Of a DNA stretch of 42,722 nt, positions 1-10,402 are shown piece after piece (the stretch's first letter is position 1; each line of letters opens with the position of its first letter). The stretch is from positions 655,945-698,666 of the forward strand of contig NW_014577116.1 of the NCBI RefSeq assembly GCF_000485595.1, written 5' to 3'. The notes under the pieces are model-generated. The model was not told the origin of the DNA, ran no database searches, and worked only from the letters and a program-made list of their open reading frames with translations. This DNA is from Priapulus caudatus (lineage: Eukaryota > Priapulida > Priapulimorpha > Priapulimorphida > Priapulidae). The translations under genes were made by a program, and so were the position numbers.

Positions 1-165
1 GTGCAAAGTCGAAAGGCTTCTGCAATCGCCACAACTCCTCAATTGACCGATTATGCGGCTTTCTGTAGTACCCAGAGGGCCTCGGGTATGCTTCTAAATA
101 GAGGGCAGCGAATTCGATCAAAAGGCTTCGCGCATATATCCGGCTGCAGATTGTCTAGCTCCACT
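1..165. repeat. Diverged direct repeat, copy 1
   Basis: This segment shares a colinear series of short matches with 886-1,080. Both carry CCACAACT, a GACCGAT(A)ATNCG-like stretch, GAGGGCAGCGA, GCTTCGCGC, ATATCCGG and CTGCAGAT in the same order. The spacing differs by indels, so this is an old repeat pair of unknown family. It is cut by the window edge. No coding signature is seen. Confidence 0.6.
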
Positions 166-885
166 GGCTAATTCATGTAACGCGTATAAAATAGACGTTA
201 CAATGCGACATGAGTTGATGAGTGATTTAATGAAGACACGGAAAGAATGCGTACGGAAGAATAGGCGTACTTACTCAATACTTCATAATTTACTAAGGGC
301 ATACTTGAGCAGGGGCAAAATCCACTATATAGAAAATAATACACTATATAACACTATACTTGCGTCGCTCGCCACCAGAAACGCATGCTAGTTGTGCGCG
401 CACGAACCAACAGTGACGCCTGTAGTTGTGGACGCGCCGCAGAATGAATGCACCCCCCGGGTCACAGCCTATCGCGCACAGGTAGTGAGAATTCCCACTA
501 CGCACCTAACCAAGCTAGCCAGATCACGTGCGTGTGCTGAGAGGTAGCGTTTTTGCCCCCTCCATCCATTAACATTTATTTACAAGTAAACTGCAATTAG
601 CGTCTCGTCGGCGCCAAAGTGGCGGGCGCGCGAGATGAATAATTACACCGGCGGCTTATACCCGCATATAGCCCGCCGACCGGTGTGCAAGCAAAGTCGT
701 AGGCAAATGATATGGATATAGACTCGTGCATAGACTCGTGCCGCCATCTATTGGACGCAATATCTAGTAGACAGATGTACACTGATTTAGAGTGATGGGG
801 GGGAACTAAACGTCTGTTTTTTACAGGAAACAAAACGCGCCGAATAGCAAAAAATTTTGTGCGATCATTTTGAGCAGCTGTCTGC
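166..885. other. Gene-free stretch
   Basis: No convincing gene. The open frames here are short and have no recognisable motif. At 741-750 the minus strand reads TAGATGGCGG, which resembles the core of bilaterian CTCF sites. This is a resemblance only. Confidence 0.5.
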
Positions 886-1080
886 CTACCTGGGTAGTCA
901 AAGCCGCCTTGCAATGGCCACAACTGCTAAAGGGACCGATAATACGACTTGAGCCCTTACTCGAAGAGCACATGTAAAGCTTTTTGAGTGAGGGCAGCGA
1001 TCCTGTGTTAGTTTTTGCCGCGAGGCGGCGTTGGCGCGCTTCGCGCGGATATCCGGGCTGCAGATCGTCCAGCGCATTGA
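886..1080. repeat. Diverged direct repeat, copy 2
   Basis: Second copy of the repeat seen at 1-165, in the same orientation. It is longer by about 30 bp because of an insertion between the GAGGGCAGCGA and GCTTCGCGC blocks. The family is not recognised. Confidence 0.6.
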
Positions 1081-1645
1081 AAACTTTTCGCAAATCGCAG
1101 TCGGCGTGTTGAAAAATATATTTTTCACAACGCAATAGCGTTGCTATATTGCCATCTTTTCAACGCTGTCGGCGTGTGAAAAGATACGAATCGGGTGAAA
1201 CAATCGGGTCCGTACGTCAATCAACACCGCTGCTGGCCATAACGCACTGATCGTACGCACTAGCGGCAAGCGCGGCGTGCGCCATCGGCTTTTCTGATGA
1301 TTTACAGATGGGAGATTACTGTTGTTTGTATTATATGGGACCTGTCTGAGGGCGACGACTTGTACGTAATGACGGCTTATAAATGACGACTTAGGCGGGG
1401 CTATTCCAATGGATTTATTATGAGAGAAAATCTGGACTTTGACTTCCATGGCGACTTATGCGAATTGACGAGTTAGACGATGACGACTTATGCGAGTTTT
1501 ACTGTAATTATAGAGTAAATTATACTGGCACTTTGAGTCTGGATTTGCTGGTGGCACGCATTCCGCTGACGTGTGCATTCAGTTTTTAACGAACCATGAC
1601 TGATATAAATTGTTACAAACACGGATTGGCTAATTAGAGTGTGCA
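1081..1645. other. Gene-free stretch with short repeated motifs
   Basis: No gene seen. The motif GACGACTTA(TGCGA) or close variants recurs at about 1,385, 1,449 and 1,483. An imperfect hairpin (ATCTTTTCAACG against CGTGTGAAAAGAT) lies near 1,153-1,186. Both could belong to an old transposon end, but no element could be delimited. Confidence 0.35.
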
Positions 1646-1649
1646 ATAC

Positions 1650-1995
1650 CCTAACACACTTTCTCTGCCCACCCCCGCTCCAACCATATCCTCCTCTGTC
1701 TCCCACCACTCTCTCGCGCATGATTTTCTTCCTCTTATCTGCTGCTTTTTTGTTCCTTTCCTTTCCGTTCTCCCTTACTCTTTCTCTATCTCTCTCTCTC
1801 GCGCGCGCGCTCTCTCTCTCTCGCTCTTTTTTGCGGACTCTATTTCTCGCGCTCTCTCTCTTTCTCTCTCGCGTGCTCTCTCTCCCTCTCCTCTATCTAT
1901 ATCTCTCTTCTTCGCCCCCTCCTTCTGTCGGACTGTCTCTCTCTTTCTCGTGTTTTTCTTTTGAGCTGTCTTTTCTCTCGACTCCCTCTCTGCAA
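1650..1995. repeat. CT-rich simple repeat
   Basis: Polypyrimidine tract dominated by CTCT and TCTC with some GCGC. It gives rise to Ser/Leu/Phe-rich open frames that should not be read as genes. It marks the start of a run of simple-sequence blocks in the left part of the window. Confidence 0.85.
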
Positions 1996-2395
1996 CACAC
2001 TCTCGCCCGTCTATCTGTCTCGTTAGCTTTTGGTGACAGCGTGGATAGATGAGAGTGGTGCTACTGCTGTCTGCGGATACTTCGAATCTAATTTAAGTTG
2101 CACTCGAATCTGAAAGCGACAGGAAATACAGCAATTATAACTTCTTGCGGGTCGATGAAATCATGAAACGAGGAGACGACATCGCACGAAGATTCCATAC
2201 GCCTTTCTCGGTCCTTTTTGAATTTTGAGTTCTATCAGGTATAACCTTGTATTAACAGCTTGAGGGGGAAAAACAGATGACTGGCTAGTAATTGTAGACG
2301 TCACAAATTGCGTTGTGGCAATCTCGCCGTCTCCGTTTTTTTCTTCCCGTCGACGCGATTCGATGATGGATAAGGGATAGCGACCAGTCTCTCAC
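1996..2395. other. Gene-free stretch
   Basis: Unique-looking sequence between two CT-rich blocks. No gene, RNA or repeat family recognised. Confidence 0.4.
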
Positions 2396-2545
2396 AACCG
2401 CGTTTTTCTTCTTCCATATTTTTCTCTTTTTTCCTTTCTTTTCCCCCTCTCCGTCTGCTCTTTCTCTCTGTCCCCCTCTCTCCCTCTTTCCCTCTTTCCC
2501 CTCTCTCGGCCCTCTTTCCTTCTCTCTCTCTCGCTCTTACTCTGG
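2396..2545. repeat. CT-rich simple repeat
   Basis: Pyrimidine-rich block of TTTTTC, CCTCTTTC and CTCTCT units. The Arg/Glu/Lys-rich frame on the opposite strand is a low-complexity artefact. Confidence 0.8.
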
Positions 2546-3055
2546 TATGAAATAACAGTTTGCTGATTCTCATCACCTGAAAAGCTCTCTTACAAACCTG
2601 CCATGCACTCGTATCTGACTTACGAGGCGACGGCGCTCTGCGCACGACGCTCGTCAGCAGTTTTACATTGAACAGCGCTATAGAGTAAGATACTCGTAGA
2701 CCTCAATAAAGCGCTAATTCTAAGCTTTTTCACTGTTCTCGACGTTAAGCAAAGGCGTATATATCGGACAGTACGTTATGCGGGTTAGGGTTGCGGTGGG
2801 TTTGTGAGTAGAGTGGAATGCGAGGTCAGTAGTATAAGTGATGAAATATTTCGGGCAGAGATGCGCCGCGGGCGCCATGCGGCGGTTGAGAAGAGTTGAT
2901 CATTGACTAGCCGCTTGTTTTGTTTATTTTTTTCTTAATAATATGGTGTACGGGATAGTAATGCCGAGCAAATATATATTAGCGCGCGATGTAATCATCA
3001 AAGACTGCCGGAAGCGTCACAAACACACGCAGCTGCATACACACCAAGACATCGC
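2546..3055. other. Gene-free stretch
   Basis: No supported feature. Mixed composition and no motif-bearing open frame. Confidence 0.35.
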
Positions 3056-3130
3056 ATCGCCACACATTACCCCTCACGCCACACACACACGCACACACAC
3101 ATACACACACACAAACCACAGCGGACGCAC

Positions 3131-3176
<46 letters not shown>

Positions 3177-3245
3177 ACCACACGCACACAACGACAACAC
3201 ACACACAACACCACACACCACACAGCACAACACACACACAACATG
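3056..3245. repeat. (CA)n microsatellite
   Basis: Dinucleotide CA array, nearly pure around 3,130-3,175 and interrupted by ACGC and CAAC variants elsewhere. The His/Thr-rich frame on plus and the Cys/Val-rich frame on minus are consequences of the repeat. Confidence 0.95.
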
Positions 3246-3269
3246 TCACACACACAGCTGCACAACACG

Positions 3270-3835
3270 AACAGATCTCTGAGAGACGAGAGCGGAGCAG
3301 CAGAGAGAGAAGACGAGAACTGCGGTGAGAGAGATCTCGACGACTGCGACGGATCCCAGCTGCCTCTACTTGACGCCAAGATAGTGGACGACTGAGCGCG
3401 GGCGAGACGACTACGAGAGAGACCTGCGAGCAACAGAAGAGGCGAGAGATCTTGAGACGAGATGCGATTGAGAGAAGACTGGCGAGAGAGCGGACGATGA
3501 GAGAGGGACAGATGAGATCGAGAGAGACGAGCTGAGGAAAGGAGAGAGAGAGAGAGGAGAGATTGAGAGAGAGACGCTCTCCATAAGACGCTGATCCGGC
3601 ATCCACTGCGACGAGAGACGAGACGAGCGAGAGAGAGAGAGAGAAAGGAGACGAGATGAGAGAGGAGCAGACGAGAGAAAGACTAGACCCCCGACCTGCT
3701 CCCCTTGAGAAAAAGGTGATTAGAGAGAGACGAGAGCGACGGGCACACCCTGTGTATGAGAGAAACTGAGAGCGGAGAGAGAGGAGAGAGAGCACGCAGA
3801 CCGAGAGAGAGGAATGAGAGAGAGAGAGGAAGCGT
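3270..3835. repeat. GA-rich purine tract
   Basis: Purine-rich simple sequence built from GAGA, GACGAGA and GAGAGAGAC units, with the opposite strand bias to the CT-rich blocks nearby. It adjoins the CA array, making a compound simple repeat of about 0.8 kb. No coding potential is credible. Confidence 0.85.
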
Positions 3836-3839
3836 GTTA

Positions 3840-5749
3840 TACATGAGCATATGAAAGCTGCTTGTCTCCAACCATCGTAGCCTTTGATCTTAAACTATTC
3901 GGCCCTAGCTATGCAGGAGCCTTTTATCAAAGTAAATTTCCCCCGTTTTAATGATACTTTAATGCAGAAACACTTAAATTAACCACTAGGTGGCGATATT
4001 GTGCCTGCAGCTCTATACTGAAGCCCATAAGTCAAATTAATGTAATAGTGCTTTCGCATACAATAACTAGTTATAACTTAGCACATTCATACCAACCAGT
4101 CAATTAATTAATTCCTAAACGTTTGTTGGTTTTAATTTGTGCCAAATTTCCCTATAACATGCCTGGTCTGAAAAAAACAAAAAAAAAAATAATATGGGAA
4201 TATAAACATTCTTCTTCTAGTAAATATACTTATATTACATAAGAACAAATAATAAGGAATTAGACAATGCATAAGTACCAACCTTCCATACACACACAGA
4301 CATTTCAGTCGACCATATATATACAACACATGCTCACGCGATGTACGTAACATCAACCTCTATTTAATAAAATTCCTATATATAATATCAACAGATTTCT
4401 ATATCGACGGAGAAGCTGATTACACTCGCAAAACTTATTCATAGTCTTACAAGCTTTACAAACGATCGGAATTAATGACGGACGTGACATTAGCAAGAGT
4501 TACTTCTTGTGGAAGCCATTCATCAGTTCATCATGATGTTACAATTTATGTTAACTAGCACGTGTACATCTCCAAACACATTCGCATCAACTCACTGTAG
4601 GTTCATGTTAGAAAAGTAAATAGAAACAGTGGTGGTAATGTCAATGCCACGTCATTTTAAACCCTTTCGATAGGTTAGTAAAAAACATATTACCTTTCAG
4701 GTGCGTATAATTAACAAGACGGTGTGTAATCAGAATTTACCTAAAATTACCTCAGAAGTGAGAAACAAACTTATATAATAATAAAATAATTAGAACGCTG
4801 CGTCAATTTAAAAGTAAATTCATAGTCGATTTAGTGTTCGCGCAAATCAAGTAGTAGTTGCCGCGATAATATACCTCGCTCTCTCGAATCATGCGCCATT
4901 TACTTTTATCTCTACTTTACACCTGTACAATTCAGAATTATAGCAGTTGTTTGCCCCAGTTTAAAGAAAAATTGCGGGCATATTAAGGTCAGGTAACATT
5001 CATGTTGTCAACTGGAACCGTTAACAGCATCCGATCAATCCCCCCAATAGAGGAAAATGCGTGTGATAAGCTGTTAGAGCTAAGATAAAATATGTAGAGC
5101 TGAAGGGCCAAATATTTGAAGATAGAAGTAGCAAAAAAGCCATAATGATTCATTTAACTCAGTGCAATTTGGAAAACTTTAATTTCCCTTAACAAAGTTC
5201 TATTACGCGCATACAGATATCTTTTATACAGTTTTTAACATTACGTCAGTAGTTATATCACTACATAAGGATCACCGATAAACTTCGATTGTTTGCCACA
5301 ACATTGACGAGTAGCAGCACATGCCTATATGAAGAATTCCAGTAGACGATTCCCTACTAGCAAGGCAACTTCAATGAGGATGACAATGATCAAAATCAAT
5401 CTGCTTCGTCATCACTCTGAATAAAGGATCATAATCTGATGAGATACAGCAATGCCCCACCAGCGATGGCTACAAGATTAAGCTTAATCGTCAATGACAA
5501 GTTATGCCTGCCACGTCAGTATACACCACTATACTATTCTTACATTAACTTTAGGTTGGATATTATTGCACAATATATAATAATTCCATGAACACATTAA
5601 AGATTGCCATTGCGATATTCCTGGTTATATATATTACAATACATTATATGTGAATACCAAACGAATGAAATTAATGGTAATTTTTCCAGCGGCTAAAAAT
5701 CATTCCCCCAGGATTATATATATACTCAGGAGCTCATAAATAGGGAGGA
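3840..5749. other. AT-rich gene-free stretch
   Basis: About 1.9 kb of AT-rich DNA with only short open frames and no recognisable protein motif. CCACTAGGTGGCG at 3,983-3,995 matches the general shape of a CTCF core site. No transposon termini could be identified. Confidence 0.5.
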
Positions 5750-5879
5750 GTGGCCGACAAACAAATAAGCAAGGAAATTCGTCATTTACTAGCCCTATAT
5801 GATACCGTACGATTTACTACGCGAATAGCCGCAACAACTTCGCGCTCAATCGTACAACAGTACATCTTCCCACTCCGTG

Positions 5880-6834
5880 TGAACTCTCCCTCCTCTCCTC
5901 TTCTCCCCCTCCCCTCTATCTATCCTCTCTCTCTCCCCCTCCCCCTCCCCCTCCCCCCTTCCTCTCTCCTCCCTCTCTCTTCCTCTTGTCTCTCTTCCCT
6001 CTCCTCTCCTCTCCCCTCCCCTCCTTCTCCTCCCCTCCTCTCCCCTATCCCTTTCTCTCTCCTCCTTTCCTCTCACCTCTCTCCTCTTCTCCCTTTCCTC
6101 TCCCTCTCCTCTCTCCCCTTTTCCCCTTCAACCTCTTCCCCGGCTGTCCTCTTCCTCATCCCCTTCCTTTCCCATCTCCCCTTTCTCCCTATCTCTTCTC
6201 CTCTCTCTCCCTCCTCTCTCTCTCTTCTCTTTCCCTCCCCCCCTCCTCTCCCCTCTCCTCCTCTCCTCCCTTCTCCTCCAATTTCCTCTCCCTCTCTCCC
6301 CCTCCCCCCCTCTCTTACTCTCTCCTCTGCCCTCCCTCCTCATCTCCTCTCCTCTCCTGTCACTGCCGCTCTCCCCTTCCCCTCCCCTCCCCTCCCTCCC
6401 TTCCCCTCCCTCCCTCCCTCGCCCTCCCCTCCCCTCCCCTCTCCCCCTCTCCCTCCCCCTCCCTCCCCTCCCTCCTCCTCCCTCCCCTCCCTCCCTCTCC
6501 TTCCTCTCCTCTTCTCTCCCTTCCCCCGCCCCTTCTCCCCTCTCCTCTCTCCCCGTCTCTCCTCTCCCCTCTCCCTCTCCCTTCCCCCCACATCTCCTCG
6601 CTCTCTCTCCTCTCTCCTCTCTCCTCTTTCATTCCCTCCCTCTCTTCTCTCTCTCTCTCCTCTCCTCTCCCCTCTTCTCTCCTCTTTCTCTCCCTCTCTC
6701 GCCTCCCCTCCATCCCCTTCCTCTCCTCTCCTCGCCTCCCCTCATTCTCCCCTCTCCCCTCCCACTCTCCTCGCTCCTCTCTCCTCTCCTCCCCTCTCTT
6801 CTCTCCTCTCTCCTCTCTCCCCTCTCCCTCTCCC
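5880..6834. repeat. Polypyrimidine tract of about 0.95 kb
   Basis: Almost uninterrupted C/T on the plus strand (CTCCCCTCCC, CCTCTCCT, CCCTCC units) with only scattered purines. Because A and G are nearly absent, long Ser/Pro/Leu frames on plus and Arg/Glu/Gly frames on minus stay open by chance. Homopurine-homopyrimidine DNA with this mirror-like content can in principle form triplex (H-DNA). It ends exactly where the foldback element at 6,835 begins. Confidence 0.95.
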
Positions 6835-6868
6835 ACTAACGGTCTAGGGAGTCAGCGCCTACGCCTAC

Positions 6869-6919
6869 TCCCTAACCCTAACCCGAACCCGAACCCGAAC
6901 CCGAACTCTAACCCTAACC
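6869..6919 (-). repeat. Interstitial telomere-like repeat, left arm
   Basis: CCCTAA hexamers mixed with the variant CCCGAA (about four copies) and one CTCTAA. The strand reads as TTAGGG on minus. It lies inside the left arm of the foldback, not at a sequence end. Confidence 0.85.
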
Positions 6920-7095
6920 ATATCAAATAGTTACCAGGGTACGTTCCGGTATACCGAACCGTACCCAGGGTACGTTCCGGCAGTACCCCGGGGGACATAG
7001 ACCCTATGAGCATTGCTACGGGGTATCTGATTCCAAGCACGTGAACTCTAGCTGCGAGGGGCCTATTACTAGTATTAGTATTACTGAATTAGTAC

Positions 7096-7195
7096 TACAG
7101 TACAGTACAGTACAGTACAGTACAGTACAGTACAGTACAGTACAGTACAGTACAGTACAGTACAGTACAGTACAGTGCAGTAGAGTACAGTGCAG
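7096..7195. repeat. (TACAG)n pentanucleotide array
   Basis: About 20 tandem pentamers, pure up to about 7,175 and then with G or A substitutions. They sit in the loop of the foldback element. The Cys/Tyr/Leu-rich frame on minus is a repeat artefact. Confidence 0.95.
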
Positions 7196-7387
7196 TGTGC
7201 ACACTACACATTCTGTCTAAAATACAGCGAAAATGAATTGTGGTCAGCGCTCATACTATTACTGACTGTCATTAATTAGCCTACTGACGCTCATAGGGTC
7301 TATGTCCCCCAGGGTACAGTAACTGCCGGAACTTACCCTGGGTACGGTCCGGTATACCGGAATGTACACTGGTCACTATTTGATATG

Positions 7388-7452
7388 ATTAGGGTTAGGA
7401 TTAGGGTTAGGGTTAGGGTTAGGGTTAGGATTAGGGTTAGGGTTCGGGTTCC
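7388..7452 (+). repeat. Interstitial telomere-like repeat, right arm
   Basis: About ten TTAGGG units with two TTAGGA variants and a terminal TTCGGG. The run is purer than the left-arm copy, which has four CCCGAA variants. Being in the opposite orientation to the left array, the two together make a telomere-to-telomere inverted arrangement within one element. Confidence 0.9.
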
Positions 7453-7493
7453 GCTTAGTGAGTAGGCGTAGGCGACTCCCTAGACTCGTTAGT

Positions 7494-8019
7494 AGAGTAG
7501 GCGAGGTACGGTTCGGCATATTAGATAGTACCAGGACCGGGTCGTTGTTCAGAAATCCTCCTTTTCCGGTCCCACTCCCCTATTCCTTTAAATTTCAATT
7601 ATATATTTAAATAATAGTTTTAAAATGAAGGGAATGAACTTATTCATCGTTTTAAAGCATTTTGTTAATTGTTGAATGGGTTTCTGGAATTTTAGGAACC
7701 ACATATTACCGAAAATGTCATTGGTGTTACGTGTCCCAGCTCATGATTATCTAAGGAAAGTGATTCCATTAACAATGAGAGGCAACATATGAGCCCACAC
7801 AATTTCCCATACAATGTTATAGTCCTTTAGTCTAAAAAGCATAGTAGGATCATAAAAAATCCATACCCACAAGACAGTAACAAGGAAGAAACTTTGGTTC
7901 TTGGTTTTTAAGTCATTGGTGTTACACAGGCTGTGAATGAATGGGTTGGTAGATAATAGATGCTCCCTGTGGACATTTTTCTAATAGATGGCAGCACTGT
8001 GAAGTACCAGATAAACATG
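7494..8019. other. Gene-free stretch
   Basis: Moderately AT-rich sequence without a supported gene. TAGATGGCAGCAC at 7,985-7,997 recurs exactly at 20,971-20,983 and resembles a CTCF-like core. Confidence 0.4.
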
Positions 8020-8596
8020 TGTAGCGTTTTGTGCTTCCCGGCGCCACCCGATGGCGCCACCGGTCAACACTAAATGGCTAGCACACAACCTAAGGTATTT
8101 CACTCACCCGTTGTGCCCGGAGGCGTTGTACTGGCCGTGATCGTCGCCTCCCGGACCTCGCTACAAAATCGAGCGCTTCGAAGCTACTGCGCTCCCGCAT
8201 TAACCCGTTCTGTTGTGCTCAGGTCCTGATGCGTCGTAGTTAGTCGACAGTGCAGGACGAGTAACGACACGTACACACACAGCAGGGCAACTCCCACCCC
8301 CTACCCGCTAGACTCGCGTTACGATGTAGAACAAGTGTATACCCACGGTAAACACAGAGGTTAAACCATAGTATAGACTATGAACGCAGCCGGGCAAAAA
8401 AGGCTACAGTACAGTAAGGTACCGACGGCTTCACCTCCCGTACAGCCGCGCACGAAATAGACTAACTCCCTCGCTATTTGTGCAGCTCTTATACGTTTAC
8501 CCTAGGCCTATACTATAGGCTATAGTACTGTATTATTCACCCACCCCACAACGACGGGACAATTCGGGGCTTACTCACCCAACGGCCGCTCTAGGC
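8020..8596 (-). repeat. Candidate 3' LTR of the first gypsy element
   Basis: The left boundary is TGTAGCG, a terminus shared with LTRs at 35,628 and 42,703 in this window. The block is followed at higher coordinates by pyrimidine-rich sequence, the complement of a polypurine tract, as expected for the 3' LTR of a minus-strand element. The right boundary (about CTCTAGGCA) is a guess. No second copy is visible, because the 5' end of the element is cut off near the N at 15,570. A GGCGCCAC/ATGGCGCC hairpin lies near 8,040-8,060. Confidence 0.4.
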
Positions 8597-8607
8597 AGAA
8601 AGCGGTG

Positions 8608-8690
8608 GTGCTCTCTCTCTCCCTCTCTCTACTACCCTCGATATTTCTCTCTCTCCAACTCTCTCTCTCTCTATTCCTTTGTCTCCAAAC
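8608..8690 (-). promoter_or_regulatory. Polypurine-tract-like sequence
   Basis: CTCTCTCTC-type pyrimidines on plus, which is a polypurine run on the minus strand where plus-strand priming of a minus-oriented LTR element would occur. It lies between the candidate LTR and the accessory coding region. It is longer than usual polypurine tracts and could equally be a microsatellite. Confidence 0.35.
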
Positions 8691-8992
8691 TTCCGAACCT
8701 CAACCTCTCTCCTGCGCGCCTACCCGCCAACTACCACGAGCGCACGACGAATTCCCGCCTATCACCTGCGGGGCCAACTGTTTCGCCGTGTTCTGCCGCT
8801 AGAGGAGGACCCACTGCACCTAGCATGGCGGCCCCCTTTGTTGATGTTACAATCGGTAAGCAAACCCCAGACAAAACAGACACGAAGACAAAACAATTAG
8901 ACAATGACAAACATTCACCCATCTCCCCATCTCCCGGTATCCAGGAGGCTACACCCCCACCGCTCTGGGAACCCTAGGGCCCGGTGCCACCG

Positions 8993-9409
8993 CTACACTC
9001 CTCCCCCTTCAAGATCGACCGTCAGGTTGATCCCGAAGGCCTTCCGAGCGGTGCACCAGCGCCCTGTTCGTTTGCACCTACTGCTGGAGTGGCTTGTCCC
9101 TGGGCTCCACAGGGATAGGACGGCCTCCGTCCTCCTCCTGTGTTCGCCCAGGGCTGCGAGCTCCACCTCGCGCGCGTGGCGCATCTGTTTGTGAGCCCAG
9201 ATGACGGCCTGTTCGAGCTGCACCACCCCCATCTGGTGCACGAGTTCTGGTGCCGGCGTGCCGTCCGCGCCCCTGAGCGCCGGATAGTTCCAGTCCCCGC
9301 CACTCGCCTCCGGCAATTCCTCCCACAAGTTACAGAATCGCCGGAACACGACCCGTTCGCTGTCCGGAATGCGTTCTAGACGCATCGGCTCCAGCGACAC
9401 AGCTGCCAA
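8993..9409 (-). pseudogene. Accessory region of gypsy element, C-terminal segment
   Basis: Open frame of about 138 codons with ordinary amino-acid composition, unlike the low-complexity frames around it. It contains an FRRFCNLWEELPEASGGDWNY-like patch and a helix-rich stretch (EQAVIWAHKQMRHAREVELA). It lies downstream of the repeat region at 9,425-9,961 on the same strand, separated by a frame change, so it is probably the C-terminal part of one disrupted protein. The family is not recognised. Its place between integrase and LTR suggests an additional gypsy ORF rather than a host gene. Confidence 0.4.
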
Positions 9410-9424
9410 GGCCGGCTCGAACGC

Positions 9425-9961
9425 CTACGCGGACGACTCCGCGGGCGTCCGAGCCAACGCAGCTGCTGGGGCCGGTGTTGCTGCAGTCGGCGCTTGTCTC
9501 GCCGACGCTTTCTCCCGTCTCGCCGCACGCTTTGCCCCCATCGACGCCGCGCGCTTTGTCGCTGCTGCTGTCGAGGTCGCACGCTCCGTCCGAGTCGACG
9601 GTGCGTGCTTGGCTGCAGCCGACGTCGCGCGCTCCGTCCAGGTCGACGGTGCGCGCGTCGCGGCAGCTGACATCGCGCGCTCCGTCCGGGTCGACGGTGC
9701 GCGCTTCGCGGCAGCTGACGTCGCGCGCTCCGCGGCAGTCGACGTCGTGCGCTCCGTGGCAGGCAGCACTACGCCGGTCGCGTGCACTTTTGCCTTCTGG
9801 GGCGCAGCGGTGGGCGGTCCCTGCTTCAAGGAGGGCCGGGGCGCAGCTACAAGCACAAGCCTGGGCAGGCTGGTGCCAGCCACTGTCTGCGCGTATGCCC
9901 GGCCATCCCTACGTGCCGGGCGCAGAATGGCTCGGCCGGCAGGTGGTGACGCCGGCGCCAC
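9425..9961 (-). pseudogene. Accessory region, 16-residue repeat segment
   Basis: Minus-strand frame of 178 codons with tandem 16-residue units of the form RAPSTRTERATSAAAK, encoded by a 48 bp DNA repeat at about 9,580-9,765. Before the repeats is a basic, Pro/Ala-rich linker. The composition is Ala/Thr/Arg-rich with no membrane segment. An in-frame stop separates it from the zinc-finger segment upstream (10,016), and a frame change separates it from the next segment. The function is unknown. Confidence 0.4.
9580..9765. repeat. 48 bp tandem repeat
   Basis: About four imperfect units containing GCGCGCTCCGTCC, GTCGACGGTGCGCGC and GCAGCTGAC. The length is a multiple of three, so the reading frame is preserved, consistent with a repeat that grew inside a coding sequence. 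Confidence 0.75.
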
Positions 9962-10015
9962 CTTCTCCTGGAGGTAGGCTTTCGCGCATCCCCTGTACTC
10001 GGGGGTACGGGCGTG

Positions 10016-10402
10016 TCACTCCGGCCATCTCCCGTCGGCGCCCATCCTGAAGACCCGACCTAGGCGGTGCGCTGCCGCCAGGTGGTGTGACAGGCGGTAC
10101 AGCACCGCGCCTGAGTAGGCCTTGTCACACCCCTGGATCGGGCACGGAGCGACCATGCTCTCCCGCCGATGGTACTCGGCGTGGTGGTCGACTACGTGCC
10201 AGGTCGGCACGCCGCATCGAACGCACCAGTGCCAGGCCTCGTTCCTTAGGGAGGTCACGGGCTCGCGACGACCCCCGAAACGGGCGTACAGTGGACCCGC
10301 CCCCTCCAGGATCTGCGTCCTGGTGGGGGAGCGCCTCTGCACGTGCGGCGGCGCCTTTCTCGCCGGGGCGCAGGGAGGGGGGGGTTGTGGACCCTCCTGC
10401 AC
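10016..10402 (-). pseudogene. Accessory region, C2H2-type zinc-finger segment
   Basis: This frame contains WCVRCGVPTWHVVDHHAEYH (C-x2-C then H-x3/4-H) followed by a second unit, CPIQGC then HH-x4-H (C-x4-C-x12-H-x5-H). This is the spacing of two C2H2-like fingers. Upstream the same DNA is open in another frame as the Glu/Pro-rich segment. A run of eight G at about 10,377-10,384 is the likely place where the two frames should join. Nucleic-acid binding by an LTR-element accessory or capsid-type protein is inferred. Confidence 0.45.

Larger units (their letters stand above)
6835..7493. mobile_element. Foldback element with telomere-like arms
   Basis: Left arm 6,835-7,011 and right arm 7,289-7,493 are reverse complements with small indels. 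From the outside in, both contain ACTAACG(A)GTCTAGGGAGTC, a GCCTACGCCTACTC block, telomere-like hexamers, ATATCAAATAG, ACGTTCCGGTATACC and GGGTCTATG-type sequence. The 277 bp centre carries a TACAG pentamer array. No transposase is encoded, so it resembles a non-autonomous foldback or MITE-type DNA element. Target-site duplications are not clear, because the left flank is the pyrimidine tract. Confidence 0.7.

Noticed and set aside
2943-3795. His/Thr- and Cys/Val-rich frames
   Set aside because: They are products of the CA and GA simple repeats.
5750-6930. Long Ser/Pro/Leu-rich open frames in the pyrimidine tract
   Set aside because: They stay open only because the strand lacks purines, so stop codons cannot form. 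All frames are similarly open and none has a motif.
6869-7452. A true chromosome end
   Set aside because: The telomere-like arrays are short, variant-rich, in opposite orientations and surrounded by ordinary sequence.
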